Source: Bacteroidales bacterium (GTDB lineage: Bacteria > Bacteroidota > Bacteroidia > Bacteroidales > F082). Taken from it: a stretch of 64,000 nucleotides of DNA. The position numbers and the translations under genes were made by a program. Under the pieces are notes generated by a model. The model was not told the origin of the DNA. It saw only the letters and a list, made by a program, of their open reading frames with translations, and did not search any database. Shown one piece after another: positions 10,194 through 19,500 of this stretch; the stretch's first letter is position 1, and each line of letters starts with the position of its first letter. The stretch is from positions 62,001 to 126,000 of the forward strand of contig JANJUV010000005.1 of the NCBI GenBank assembly GCA_024710405.1, in the 5' to 3' direction.

Positions 10194-11264
10194 ATGAATA
10201 TGAAGACTTTATACAGATATCTGATCGTGGCCGCGCTGATGGTAGCCGTTTCTGCCCCCCAACATATACTGGCAGGTAACAAAGACAGGTCGGGTCAGGC
10301 CGGTGCTTCCGAATTGCTGATCAACCCATGGGCACGAAGCACCGGATGGGGAAATGCAGGAATGTCAAGGATCAGAGGCCTCGAAGCAATATGGGGCAAC
10401 GTGGCAGGAACTGCCTTTACTAAAAAAACTGAAGCAATCTTTGCACATACCAACTGGCTTAAAGGCTCTGATGTGAACATTTTTGCTTTCGGCTTTACTC
10501 AAAAAGTAGGTGAAAGTGGAGCACTCGGGCTGGGTATCATGTCGATGAATTTTGGCGAAATCCCAATTACTACACCAAGCTATCCTGATGGAGGTCTTGG
10601 AACCTTTTCGCCGAACCTGCTCAACATCAACATGTCATATGCCAAAGCATTCAGTAATAGTATCTATGCCGGATTCGTACTGAAGCTGATCTCCGAAAGT
10701 ATTTCAGACGTCAGTGCTCAGGGTGTTGCCATCGATGCAGGTATTCAATACCTTACAGGTGCTGATGAAAACATCCATTTTGGTATCACCCTCAAGAATA
10801 TCGGACCAACCATGAAATTCTCAGGCGACGGTCTATCGCTCAGGGCGTTCATTCCTGGCCAGGAAACACAATTCACCATAGAACAACGTTCTGAAGCATT
10901 CGAGTTGCCAACTCAGCTGGTAATTGGAACAGCTTATGATTTTCTGTTTCCGGCTGATTATCGATTCACGCTTGCCGGAAGTTTTATCTCCAACTCCTTC
11001 ACCAATGACCAGATTACCGTCGGAGGCGAATTCAGCCTGAAGGACTATGTGATGCTTCGTGCCGGATATACCTATGAAGAAGGAATCTGGAGCGAAATCG
11101 AAGAAGCTGATAAAATTAACGTGTCGAAAGGACTCAGTGCCGGTCTGTCGGTACAGGTACCTCTGAACAAGGCCAACGGATCAAGTTTTGCCATCGATTA
11201 TTCCTATCGCGACACAGATCATTTCAGCGGAAACCACACAATAGGGGCGCGCATTAGTTTCTAA
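10194..11264 (+). CDS. PorV/PorQ-family outer-membrane barrel protein
   Basis: About 356 residues from this start; an in-frame ATG 8 codons upstream (10170) and one 2 codons downstream (10200) are alternatives. The start at 10194 or 10200 puts a clean signal peptide first (KTLYRYLIVAALMVAVSA). After it come family features of PorV/PorQ: GASELLINPWARSTGWGNAG, then RGLEAIWGNVAG, amphipathic beta-strands and a C-terminal phenylalanine (GARISF). PorV is the T9SS shuttle that carries cargo to the attachment complex. A dedicated paralogue beside a giant T9SS cargo suggests a cargo-specific partner. The gene is the last of the receptor operon. Its exact role is inferred from family and context. Confidence 0.82.
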   Translation: MNMKTLYRYLIVAALMVAVSAPQHILAGNKDRSGQAGASELLINPWARSTGWGNAGMSRIRGLEAIWGNVAGTAFTKKTEAIFAHTNWLKGSDVNIFAFGFTQKVGESGALGLGIMSMNFGEIPITTPSYPDGGLGTFSPNLLNINMSYAKAFSNSIYAGFVLKLISESISDVSAQGVAIDAGIQYLTGADENIHFGITLKNIGPTMKFSGDGLSLRAFIPGQETQFTIEQRSEAFELPTQLVIGTAYDFLFPADYRFTLAGSFISNSFTNDQITVGGEFSLKDYVMLRAGYTYEEGIWSEIEEADKINVSKGLSAGLSVQVPLNKANGSSFAIDYSYRDTDHFSGNHTIGARISF

Positions 11265-11269
11265 TGCTC

Positions 11270-11297
11270 TTGCTTTTATAAAAAATTCATATCTTTG
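11270..11297 (+). promoter_or_regulatory. promoter of greA
   Basis: TTG at 11270-11272, a 17-base spacer, then TATCTTTG at 11290-11297, a full match to TAnnTTTG. Transcription should begin near 11302-11305, which places the hairpin at 11311-11328 inside the greA leader. Confidence 0.65.
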
Positions 11298-11310
11298 TCA
11301 ACCGAAAAGG

Positions 11311-11335
11311 CCCTTAATCTCTTAAGGGTCTTTTT
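11311..11335 (+). terminator. intrinsic-terminator-like hairpin between the PorV-like gene and greA
   Basis: Arms CCCTTAA (11311-11317) and TTAAGGG (11322-11328) form a 7-bp stem with a 4-base loop, followed by TCTTTTT. It can end the receptor operon. Because the greA promoter lies upstream of it, it can also stop most greA transcripts after roughly 30-35 bases. Confidence 0.7.
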
Positions 11336-11362
11336 ATCTTATGTTTTTAAACCCGACACATC

Positions 11363-11836
11363 ATGTCCGAAACAAAGTATTTTACCGAAGAAGGCCTGCA
11401 AAAACTCAAGGATGAGCTGGATGAACTTATTGCAAAAGAAAGGCCACGGATTTCTCAGATGATTGCTGAAGCTCGTGATAAAGGCGACCTGTCGGAAAAC
11501 GCCGAGTATGATGCCGCCAAAGACGCTCAGGCCATGCTCGAGCTTAAAATTGCCCAATTGCAGGAGCTACTGATCAACGCGCGCATTCTCGATGAGTCGA
11601 AAATGGATCTGTCGAAAGTGCTGCTGTTATCAAAAGTCACCATCAAAAACCTGAAAAATGGTTCTTCGATGACTTATACGCTCGTTCCGGAAAAAGAAGC
11701 CGACCTGAAAAGTGGCAAAATCTCTGTTAACTCCCCTATTGCAAAAGGATTACTCGGAAAATCCGTCGGCGACCAGGTGGAAATTATCGTCCCCGCCGGA
11801 AAAATGACTTTTGAAATCGTACAGATCGGGCGTTAA
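11363..11836 (+). CDS. greA: transcription elongation factor GreA
   Basis: 157 residues, the normal length for GreA. The N-terminal coiled coil carries the conserved acidic tip (GDLSENAEYDAAKDAQ) that enters the RNA polymerase secondary channel and stimulates cleavage of backtracked RNA. The C-terminal FKBP-like domain shows SPIAKGLLGKSVGDQVEI and ends FEIVQIGR. The start follows a leader that contains a terminator-like hairpin. A HIT-family gene follows after 25 bases and is probably co-transcribed. Confidence 0.97.
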   Translation: MSETKYFTEEGLQKLKDELDELIAKERPRISQMIAEARDKGDLSENAEYDAAKDAQAMLELKIAQLQELLINARILDESKMDLSKVLLLSKVTIKNLKNGSSMTYTLVPEKEADLKSGKISVNSPIAKGLLGKSVGDQVEIIVPAGKMTFEIVQIGR

Positions 11837-11861
11837 TTACCAACATTATAAATCTATTATC

Positions 11862-12254
11862 ATGGCAACTATATTTTCAAAAATTGTTGCAGGCGAAATA
11901 CCCTGCTACCGTATTGCCGAAGACGACCGATTTCTTGCTTTTCTCGATATAAATCCCTTAGCCAAGGGACATACACTGGTGATTCCAAAAAAAGAAACTG
12001 ATTACATCTTTGATATCGAAGATGAAGAACTGGCATCAATGATAATTTTTGCTAAAAGAATCGGTAAAGCCATTGGAACAGCCATACCCTGCAAAAAAGT
12101 AGGACTTACTGTTATCGGCCTCGAAGTACCCCACGCTCATATCCACCTCATTCCAATCAACAGCATCTACGACATGGACTTCAAGCAACCAAAGCTTAAA
12201 TTGGATAGCGCAGAGTTCATCGAAATCAGCAACAACATCAAATCCTTGTTGTAG
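11862..12254 (+). CDS. HIT-family (HINT-like) nucleotide-binding hydrolase
   Basis: 130 residues from the ATG at 11862. A longer frame opens inside greA, but this start gives the family's normal beginning (MATIFSKIVAGEIPCYRI). The histidine triad is HAHIHLIP near residue 96, with upstream family features LAFLDINPLAKGHTLVIPK. HINT-type proteins hydrolyse purine nucleoside phosphoramidates and related adducts in the cytoplasm. The gene is 25 bases after greA, an arrangement that suggests co-transcription. The exact substrate cannot be read from sequence. Confidence 0.93.
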   Translation: MATIFSKIVAGEIPCYRIAEDDRFLAFLDINPLAKGHTLVIPKKETDYIFDIEDEELASMIIFAKRIGKAIGTAIPCKKVGLTVIGLEVPHAHIHLIPINSIYDMDFKQPKLKLDSAEFIEISNNIKSLL

Positions 12255-12284
12255 TTATATGTTCCATTGTTGAGCTGGTTAAAA

Positions 12285-12308
12285 CTGCATATTAATTAAC
12301 TAATATGC
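12285..12308 (-). terminator. possible terminator of the PurF-like gene, overlapping its stop codon
   Basis: Arms GCATATTA (12287-12294) and TAATATGC (12301-12308) form a perfect 8-bp AT-rich stem with a 6-base loop. Read on the minus strand it is followed by AGTTTT, a weak T tract. It lies between the convergent HIT gene and the PurF-like gene and includes the latter's stop codon. Confidence 0.4.
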
Positions 12309-14201
12309 CCGTTCGTCCCTGCCTTCAATAAAGTTAATAAATGAACGGTTAACAACTTTGTTGCCGCCCGGAGTAGGATAATTCCCGGTAAAATACCAAT
12401 CACCGGTGTGGTTAGGTATTGCCTGATGCAGGTTTTCAATTGATTGGTAAACGATGCTGACCTTAGCTTTTACTTCGGGGGATGTCACCATACGAGCGAT
12501 TTTCTCGGATATCTGCCTGGCCGTAAAAGGTTTATAGATTTCCTTCACATGGTTAACCATAGTTTCTTTTGGCAGGTTCTCCTGGGCCTTACATTTTCTG
12601 TAAACCTCATTGATAATATGATCCTGACGGGTTTCCTTCAGCAAATCCATGGTAGCCCTGAAAGCAACAAAGTCGCTTAGTTTTGCCATATCAATGCCAT
12701 AACAATCAGGATAGCGTATCTGGGGAGCTGATGAAGCAATCACAATATGTTTGGGAGAGAGGCGGTCGAGAATACGGATAATACTGTTTCGCAGAGTAGT
12801 TCCACGCACAATGGAATCATCGACAACAACAAGTGTATCAATTCCTTTTCGGATAACTCCATAAGTAACATCATAAATATGTGCTACAAGGTCGTCGCGC
12901 TGACTATCCTGAGTAATAAAGGTGCGCAGTTTCATGTCCTTGACGGCAATATCCTCAGCCCTGAGGCGTATATCGAATATTTCTGTCAGTTTCTCCTCTG
13001 TAATATCTGAGCCAAGAGCCATTATACGCTCTTTCTTTACCTGGAGACAATAACGGTTTAACTCCTGAACCAGCCCTCGAAAAGCAACCGATGCAGTATT
13101 TGGGATATAGGAAAAAACCGTATCGCGCAGATTGTGTTCAATTTCGTCAAGAATCTGAGGTGCAAGCAGACGACCCAGATTTTTCCGCTCATGATAAATT
13201 TCAGAATCAGTGCCCCTGGAGAAATATATACGCTCAAACGAACAGGACTTCTTCTCCATCGGCGTTTTGCATTGCATCTCTTTCCAGCTACCGTCCTTTT
13301 TGATTATAAGCGCGTAACCAGGTTTAATCTCTTTAATCAGATGAGTATCTACACCTAAGGCTGTTTGGATAGGGGGCCTTTCACTGGTGGCAACAACCAA
13401 CTCATCATCTGCATAATAATATACAGGCCTAATGCCGGAAGGGTCGCGCAACACAAATGCATCGCCATGACCCAGCAATCCGGTGATCACATACCCGCCA
13501 TCCCAGTTCTGTGAGCTTTCTTCAAGAATCCGCTGAACGTCCATTTCACGTGCAATCTGAAGACTAATTTCCCTTTTGCTCATTCCACGGGCACGATAAC
13601 GCTGATAAATCCGTTCGTTTTCCTCATCGAGGAAATGGCCGATTTTTTCCAAAACTGTTATGGTGTCAGAAGTTTCAACAGGATATTGTCCCAGTTCAAC
13701 AAGTTTATTGAACAACTCATCCACATTGGTCATGTTGAAGTTTCCCGCCAGTACAAGGTTACGTGTCATCCAGTTGTTTGCCCTGACGAACGGATGAAGG
13801 CTGCTAATGTCATTCTTTCCAAAGGTGCCATAACGTAAATGGCCAATGAATAATTCCCCTGTAAATGGCAGATTCTCTTTAAGCCAGTTCACATCGTTCA
13901 ACCTGGCCGGATTTCTTTCAATAAGCTCATGAAAAGGCTCATATGCGCTGTTGAAGATGTCCTTAATAGGTGTAGTTGAGTTGGACCGGGTGAGATCAAT
14001 ATATTTGCTTCCTGGTTTCAGATCAAACTTGATTCCGGCAATACCTGCCCCGTCCTGTCCCCTGTTATGCTGTTTCTGCATCATCAGGTGCAGCTTTTGC
14101 AAACCGTAGATTGAACTGCCATATTTGGCCAGATAATACTCGAGCGGTTTTAACAACCGAACCAGAACAATTCCGCATTCGTGTTTCACCTGATCGCTCA
14201 T
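12300..14201 (-). CDS. purF: amidophosphoribosyltransferase-type protein (PurF family, long form)
   Basis: 633 residues, longer than the roughly 500 of typical PurF. An 8-residue N-terminal stretch precedes C9 (MSDQVKHECGIV), the expected glutaminase nucleophile after propeptide removal. Class II glutamine amidotransferase features follow: QHNRGQDGAGIAG and FIGHLRYGT. The phosphoribosyltransferase half has the PRPP-binding motif VVVDDSIVRGTTLR. The enzyme would transfer ammonia from glutamine to PRPP, the first step of purine synthesis. Extra length lies in helical insertions and a C-terminal extension. Bacteroidota often carry a second long PurF paralogue, so this may not be the main housekeeping copy. 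It is transcribed divergently from the GNAT gene. Confidence 0.85.
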   Translation of the reverse strand: MSDQVKHECGIVLVRLLKPLEYYLAKYGSSIYGLQKLHLMMQKQHNRGQDGAGIAGIKFDLKPGSKYIDLTRSNSTTPIKDIFNSAYEPFHELIERNPARLNDVNWLKENLPFTGELFIGHLRYGTFGKNDISSLHPFVRANNWMTRNLVLAGNFNMTNVDELFNKLVELGQYPVETSDTITVLEKIGHFLDEENERIYQRYRARGMSKREISLQIAREMDVQRILEESSQNWDGGYVITGLLGHGDAFVLRDPSGIRPVYYYADDELVVATSERPPIQTALGVDTHLIKEIKPGYALIIKKDGSWKEMQCKTPMEKKSCSFERIYFSRGTDSEIYHERKNLGRLLAPQILDEIEHNLRDTVFSYIPNTASVAFRGLVQELNRYCLQVKKERIMALGSDITEEKLTEIFDIRLRAEDIAVKDMKLRTFITQDSQRDDLVAHIYDVTYGVIRKGIDTLVVVDDSIVRGTTLRNSIIRILDRLSPKHIVIASSAPQIRYPDCYGIDMAKLSDFVAFRATMDLLKETRQDHIINEVYRKCKAQENLPKETMVNHVKEIYKPFTARQISEKIARMVTSPEVKAKVSIVYQSIENLHQAIPNHTGDWYFTGNYPTPGGNKVVNRSFINFIEGRDERAY

Positions 14202-14206
14202 GACAC

Positions 14207-14236
14207 TTGGCTTTATTTTACTAATTGGTAAATTTG
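14207..14236 (+). promoter_or_regulatory. promoter of the GNAT gene
   Basis: TTG at 14207-14209, a 19-base spacer, and TAAATTTG at 14229-14236, a full TAnnTTTG match. The GNAT start codon is 37 bases downstream. Confidence 0.65.
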
Positions 14237-14251
14237 CCTGCCGACAAGGCG

Positions 14252-14283
14252 CAAAAGTAACTAAAATATCAGGATGATCACAA
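14252..14283 (-). promoter_or_regulatory. promoter of the PurF-like gene
   Basis: Read on the minus strand, TTG (14281-14283) is followed after 21 bases by TACTTTTG (14252-14259), a full TAnnTTTG match. Its -33 element lies inside the first codons of the divergent GNAT gene. Confidence 0.6.
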
Positions 14284-14723
14284 TCAGAAAAGCCTATCCG
14301 GAAGAATGGGAAACGCTGGCAAATTTTCAGATGAAAATGGCGTTGGAAACCGAAAATATTTCACTCGACCTGTATATTTTAAGTCAGGGGGTCAAACAGG
14401 TATTTGCACAGCCTGCATCAGGTTTTTATCTTGTAGCACAACTCAATGATCAAATCGTCGGTTCACTAATGGTTACTTATGAATGGAGCGATTGGCGGAA
14501 CCGTCAGATTTACTGGATTCAGTCAGTATATATAATACCCGAATATAGAAGAAGAGGCATTTACAGGTCACTCTATAATCATGTTGTTTCGCTGGCAAAA
14601 CAATCGGATGATGTAGGTGGCATCAGGCTATATGTTGACCGGACGAATACAAACGCACAACAGGTTTATTCCAAACTAGGCATGAATGGTGATCATTATC
14701 AGGTGTTTGAATGGATGAAATAA
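14274..14723 (+). CDS. GNAT-family N-acetyltransferase
   Basis: 149 residues with the GNAT fold: N-terminal ITIRKAYPEEWETLANF, a central strand region ending IQSVYIIPEYRRRGIYRSL, which holds the acetyl-CoA pyrophosphate-binding motif (R-R-x-G-x-x-R/G type), and a late LYVDRTNTNAQQVYSKLGM typical of the end of the domain. It would transfer acetyl from acetyl-CoA to an unknown amine. It has its own promoter and is divergent from the PurF-like gene; the permease downstream is 139 bases away. The acceptor cannot be predicted. Confidence 0.88.
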   Translation: MITIRKAYPEEWETLANFQMKMALETENISLDLYILSQGVKQVFAQPASGFYLVAQLNDQIVGSLMVTYEWSDWRNRQIYWIQSVYIIPEYRRRGIYRSLYNHVVSLAKQSDDVGGIRLYVDRTNTNAQQVYSKLGMNGDHYQVFEWMK

Positions 14724-14837
14724 TACACCTGCTGCATTTATTTTCATGATCATATTGGACATAACCGACATCTGATCTCGCATTAAGAAATAGGAAGGAA
14801 AAGGGCTAATCTGACCAGCTTTAAAGGACAAATACAT

Positions 14838-14845
14838 TATTTTTG
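14838..14845 (+). promoter_or_regulatory. -7 promoter element of the YfcC-like permease
   Basis: TATTTTTG is a full match to TAnnTTTG, 17 bases before the start codon at 14863. No convincing -33 element is seen at the expected spacing. The remaining intergenic bases 14724-14837 hold nothing else I can support. Confidence 0.4.
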
Positions 14846-14862
14846 CTCACATACATTGCTTC

Positions 14863-16488
14863 ATGATCAAGAAAACCAAAGTTCCGCATACTTATGTAAT
14901 CGTTTTTTTTATCATCCTTCTTGCAGCGGTTCTCACGTGGATTGTCCCTCCGGGTAAATACGTCCGAATCTCCAAAGAGGATGATGGTAAAAATGCTACC
15001 GAACTACAGTTTTTCTTTAAAGACCAGTTACCCGAACACTACCGAAACGAATTCAGATCCGCACCCCAGACCTGGCAGGTTTTTTCGGCACTTTTTAAGG
15101 GTTTTGTCAAACAAAGCAACATTATCATTTTTATTTTGATGATCGGTGGAGCGTTTTGGATCATGAACCAAAGCAGAGCCATTGATGCGGGGATTTTTGC
15201 TTTTTTAAAGTTTACCCGAAAAATTGGACGAAACAGAGTGCTTGAATACCTCGGCGTGGACAATGTAGTTATCGTGCTTATTATGACAATGTTCAGTGCG
15301 TTCGGTGCCATCTTTGGCATGAGTGAGGAAACCATAGCATTTGCCATAATCCTGGTTCCATTGGCTATTTCTATGGGATACGATTCAATTGTTGGCGTCT
15401 GTTTGGTTTATGTTGCTGCGCATCTGGGTTTTGCAGGAGCCATACTAAACCCTTTTACAATTGGAATAGCACAGGGTCTCTCAGATATTCCCCTATTCTC
15501 AGGGATTGAATACCGCATATTTGCATGGGTGATAATTAATCTGGTTGGTTTTTATTATGTGTTGCGGTATGTTCGTAAAATCAAACGAAATCCGCTAAGC
15601 TCGTCCGTATGGGAAGAGGATGCTTATTGGCGAAACCATGCTGCGGCAGGAATTGCTGATATTCAATATTACACTCCGAGAGTGGCCTGGATAGTATATG
15701 GAGCTATTCTTTCTGCTCTTATCGTTTTCTCGGTGCTTTATCCTGTTTCCGAGCTAACCATTGGAAACAGTTCCATGCGTTTAGCCATTATTCCCTTGAG
15801 CACCCTGATTTTTGCCATCACAGGTTTTATTTCGCTTCGTCAGACAGTTCATTATTTTATCCTTCTCCTGCTTGGTTTTACAATACTTTATCTCATAATC
15901 GGTGTGATGGCCTATGGCTGGTATGTGATGGAGATAGCAACTCTGTTTCTGGTTATGGGCATCAGCAGTGGATTAGCTATCAGCAAATCAGCAGATGAAA
16001 TAGCAAAGTTGTTTCTCGAAGGTGTTAACGACATTATGTCGGCAGCAGTAATTGTTGGACTGGCCGGCGGTATTATCGTAATCCTTGAAGACGGTGGAAC
16101 CATCGATCCCATCTTATTCTATCTTTCCCAGGCCCTTGGAAATTTTGGCGATGTAGCATCTGTTGGCATCATGTATGGAATACAAACCGTTTTAAATATA
16201 GTTATTCCTTCAGGATCGGCTAAGGCTGCCATAACGATGCCTATCATGGCACCATTCAGCGACCTGATTGGTGTTTCGCGGCAGGCAACTGTTGTTGCAT
16301 TCCAGTTTGGTGACGGATTCACCAATATGATTACACCAACTTCCGGAGTCCTGATCGCAGTATTAGGGGTTGCCCGTGTGCCTTATCACAAATGGGTTAA
16401 ATGGGTATGGCCGCTGATCCTGATATTGATTGTTCTGGGCTTTCTCCTGCTGATTCCGACAGTAACCATGAAACTGAATGGTTTCTGA
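14863..16488 (+). CDS. yfcC: YfcC-family (ArcD/NhaC-like superfamily) membrane transporter
   Basis: 541 residues with about 12 hydrophobic helices. The N-terminus (PHTYVIVFFIILLAAVLTWI, followed by VPPGKY) and the internal GAIFGMSEETIAF and IPSGSAKAAITMPIMAPFSD segments are typical of the YfcC family, whose members are annotated as basic amino-acid antiporters or as uncharacterised. A periplasmic loop follows helix 1 (about residues 35-75). The protein sits in the inner membrane and probably moves an amino acid or organic anion coupled to an ion. It stands alone between the GNAT gene and the hybrid kinase, each with its own promoter. The substrate is not known. Confidence 0.85.
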   Translation: MIKKTKVPHTYVIVFFIILLAAVLTWIVPPGKYVRISKEDDGKNATELQFFFKDQLPEHYRNEFRSAPQTWQVFSALFKGFVKQSNIIIFILMIGGAFWIMNQSRAIDAGIFAFLKFTRKIGRNRVLEYLGVDNVVIVLIMTMFSAFGAIFGMSEETIAFAIILVPLAISMGYDSIVGVCLVYVAAHLGFAGAILNPFTIGIAQGLSDIPLFSGIEYRIFAWVIINLVGFYYVLRYVRKIKRNPLSSSVWEEDAYWRNHAAAGIADIQYYTPRVAWIVYGAILSALIVFSVLYPVSELTIGNSSMRLAIIPLSTLIFAITGFISLRQTVHYFILLLLGFTILYLIIGVMAYGWYVMEIATLFLVMGISSGLAISKSADEIAKLFLEGVNDIMSAAVIVGLAGGIIVILEDGGTIDPILFYLSQALGNFGDVASVGIMYGIQTVLNIVIPSGSAKAAITMPIMAPFSDLIGVSRQATVVAFQFGDGFTNMITPTSGVLIAVLGVARVPYHKWVKWVWPLILILIVLGFLLLIPTVTMKLNGF

Positions 16489-16513
16489 GAATTAAAAATG
16501 CTGATATCAAGTC

Positions 16514-16544
16514 TTTATATTCATTGTTTATTGTTGTACATTTG
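16514..16544 (+). promoter_or_regulatory. promoter of the hybrid sensor kinase
   Basis: TTTA at 16514-16517, a 19-base spacer, and TACATTTG at 16537-16544, a full TAnnTTTG match, 19 bases before the start codon at 16564. Confidence 0.55.
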
Positions 16545-16563
16545 ACAAAAGAACAAGTGAACA

Positions 16564-19500
16564 ATGAATCCATCATTACATAAGACCAGGCCTGTTTCTG
16601 TTGTTCAGATGCTGTCTGTTTTATACCTGATGATGCTTGTTCAACCGGTGATATCATCTGAGGATATTAAATTCCAGTCAATAGGAACTGCTGAGGGACT
16701 TTCGCGAGGGCTGGTAAAAGCATTTGCCATGGACGATTTCGGTATGTTGTGGGTCGCCACAGAAAACGGACTGAATCGTTACGACGGTTATCATTTCGAA
16801 GTGTATCGCAATCAGCCAGAATACTCAGGCTCTTTGCCTGACAACCACGTATTATCGCTCCTGTATTCACGAAAACATGGAATACTGGCGGGAATGAGAA
16901 GCGGAAAGCTGGCAAAATATGATTATCGCAACGAAATATTTGTACCCATTTACATACCGGAAGCCTTGACACAGGCATTTTCAAATTCTGAACCTGATTT
17001 TCTGTTTGAAGATCCAAATGGAATTATCTGGGTAGCATCGACTAATGGTCTTTTCGCAATTGATATAACCAATCAGGCTGCCTGGCACTTTCATCCGGGC
17101 AACAGCGGACTGAAAACACAATACATCAAACACATTTTTGTGGATTCTGAAAAAAGGTTGTGGCTTGCAACAGATGCAGGCTTGGCACAGGTTACTAACT
17201 GTGAACACCCTTCAATGGTTTCCATAAAAAGCTTCGACCCCGGCTTGCTGCCTAATCCTTATATGAAAAGAATAACTGAGGACAAAAAAGGGCAGCTCTG
17301 GCTGGGTACCGATGGAGGGATGACAAGGTTTGATCCGGAAACTGCTGTTTTTTACGAAACCATTAGTCACAATCAGTCGAATAACAATGGCTTGCCGAAC
17401 AATTACATAAAGGCAATGATCACGGACAGAAATGGGAAACTTTGGATTGGTCACGATCTTGGTGTTTCGGTGTTTGATCCTGACTTAAAATCCTTTGTTA
17501 ATTACAGTGCAGATTTCGATGATAAAAACGGACTTACGAACAACTATGTGAAATGCCTTCTCGAAGATGAGGACGGGATTATCTGGGTGGGAACCGATAA
17601 CGGGATCAGCATGTATGATCATGAAAAAGAACCATTTCATAGTCTTGTTCATCGGCCTGGCGAGGGAATTGTGTTGCAGGGAAACATAGTGTATGAGATC
17701 TACGAAGATAGTCCTGAAAGAATTTGGATTGCCACCAACAACGGACTACACAAGTGGAACCGGCTCAAAAAACAAATGATCATTCTCAGGCACGATCCCC
17801 TTAAGAGAAACAGCATCAGCAGCAATATTGTGCGTTCGGTGACCCGTGATGCTCTGGGTCGTCTCTGGATTGGCACTGATGCCGGGCTGAATTATCAGAT
17901 TGATGAAAAACGCGGGTTTTCTTTTGGCCACATTGATGCAGGAGCTCAGGATGGAAAACACCTCAGTGATCCGTTTGTGGTTGCCATGCAATCGCTTTCC
18001 GACAACAGGCTTTGGGTAGGAACCTGGGGAGGCGGACTAAATATTGTTGAACCTGAGAATCTATGGATTGAATATCTGAATGAACAGCCCAATTCGTCAG
18101 GACAGCGTTTAAGAAACAACAAAACAGCCAATATCTTTCAAGACAGTAAGGGGAATATTTGGTTAAGAAGCAATGATATCGTTGATCCGGTAACCAGAAC
18201 TGTTAAACCATTTCCATTTGATCAAATACTCGAAAACATTAATTTCTTCTTTGAAGACAACCGGGGCAGGGTTTGGATCGGGACAACCTCAACCGGTTTG
18301 TTCTATTGGGATCCCGGGCAAAACAAACTCAACCTGATGCAAACACCCCCGTTTGATGGCCTGGGAGTTGTTGCAGGCATGCTTCAGGACAGTGCTGAGC
18401 ATCTGTGGATTGCAGCAGATAAAACCATCATAAGACTAAGCCCTCAACTTGATCAATTACAAACATTTGACGCTTCTGAGGGATTGCATGGGGGCGATTT
18501 CAATATTAAAGCTGCACGCAAGGGGTCGGATGGAATACTCTATTTTGGAGGTAACGATGGAATAACTTATTTCAAACCAGATGAAATTAAGTTAAACACC
18601 AAACCGGTAAAGGTCTGTTTTACGGATTTATGGTTGAACAACGAACTATTGAAACCCCAGCCAAACACACTGCTCGACAGTTCAATGTTCATGAAAAGAT
18701 CTATTGTGCTTCCTTACAATCATCGGGAGCTGGCCATTGGATTTACTGGAATCAATTTTACCAATCCACACAAAAATATCTTTGCATTCAGAATCGAAGG
18801 CCTTCAGTATGAGTGGGTTTATGCCAAACCTGATCAAAGGACAGCAAATTATTTCAGACTTCCTCCGGGTGAATATCGTTTTCAGGTAAAGGCCGCAAAC
18901 AGCAGCGGTATTTGGAACGAGGAACCGGCAGAACTCATTGTGATAGTGCTGGCTCCCTGGTACCAACTTTGGTGGGTCAGGGTGCTTTTCGTACTTACTG
19001 CCGGTTTATTGGTTTATGCCACCATTATCTGGAGGACAAAAAAACTGCAGCATCAAAAGCTGTATCTTGAACAAAAAGTAGCTGAACGTACCGCACAATT
19101 GGAGCATCAAAAAGAAGAAATTGAGTTGAAAAACAAACAACTTCAGGAAGCCAGCAAAGCCAAATCAGAGTTTCTGGCCAATATGAGCCACGAAATACGC
19201 ACCCCACTCAATGGTGTAATTGGGTTTACCGACCTGGTTCTAAAAACAGACTTATCCTCCACACAAAAAGAATATTTGAATATTGTCGGCCAATCAGCTG
19301 AAAGTTTGCTAAATATTATCAATGACATACTTGACTTTTCAAAAATCGAAGCCGGTAAACTTGAATTATTCGTCGAAAAAACCGATATATATGAACTGAG
19401 CAACCAATCTGTTGACATCATTACCTACCACGCTCAGAACAAGGGTTTAGAGCTGCTGCTCAATATCCCTGCCAATTTGCCCAGATTTATCTTTACTGAC

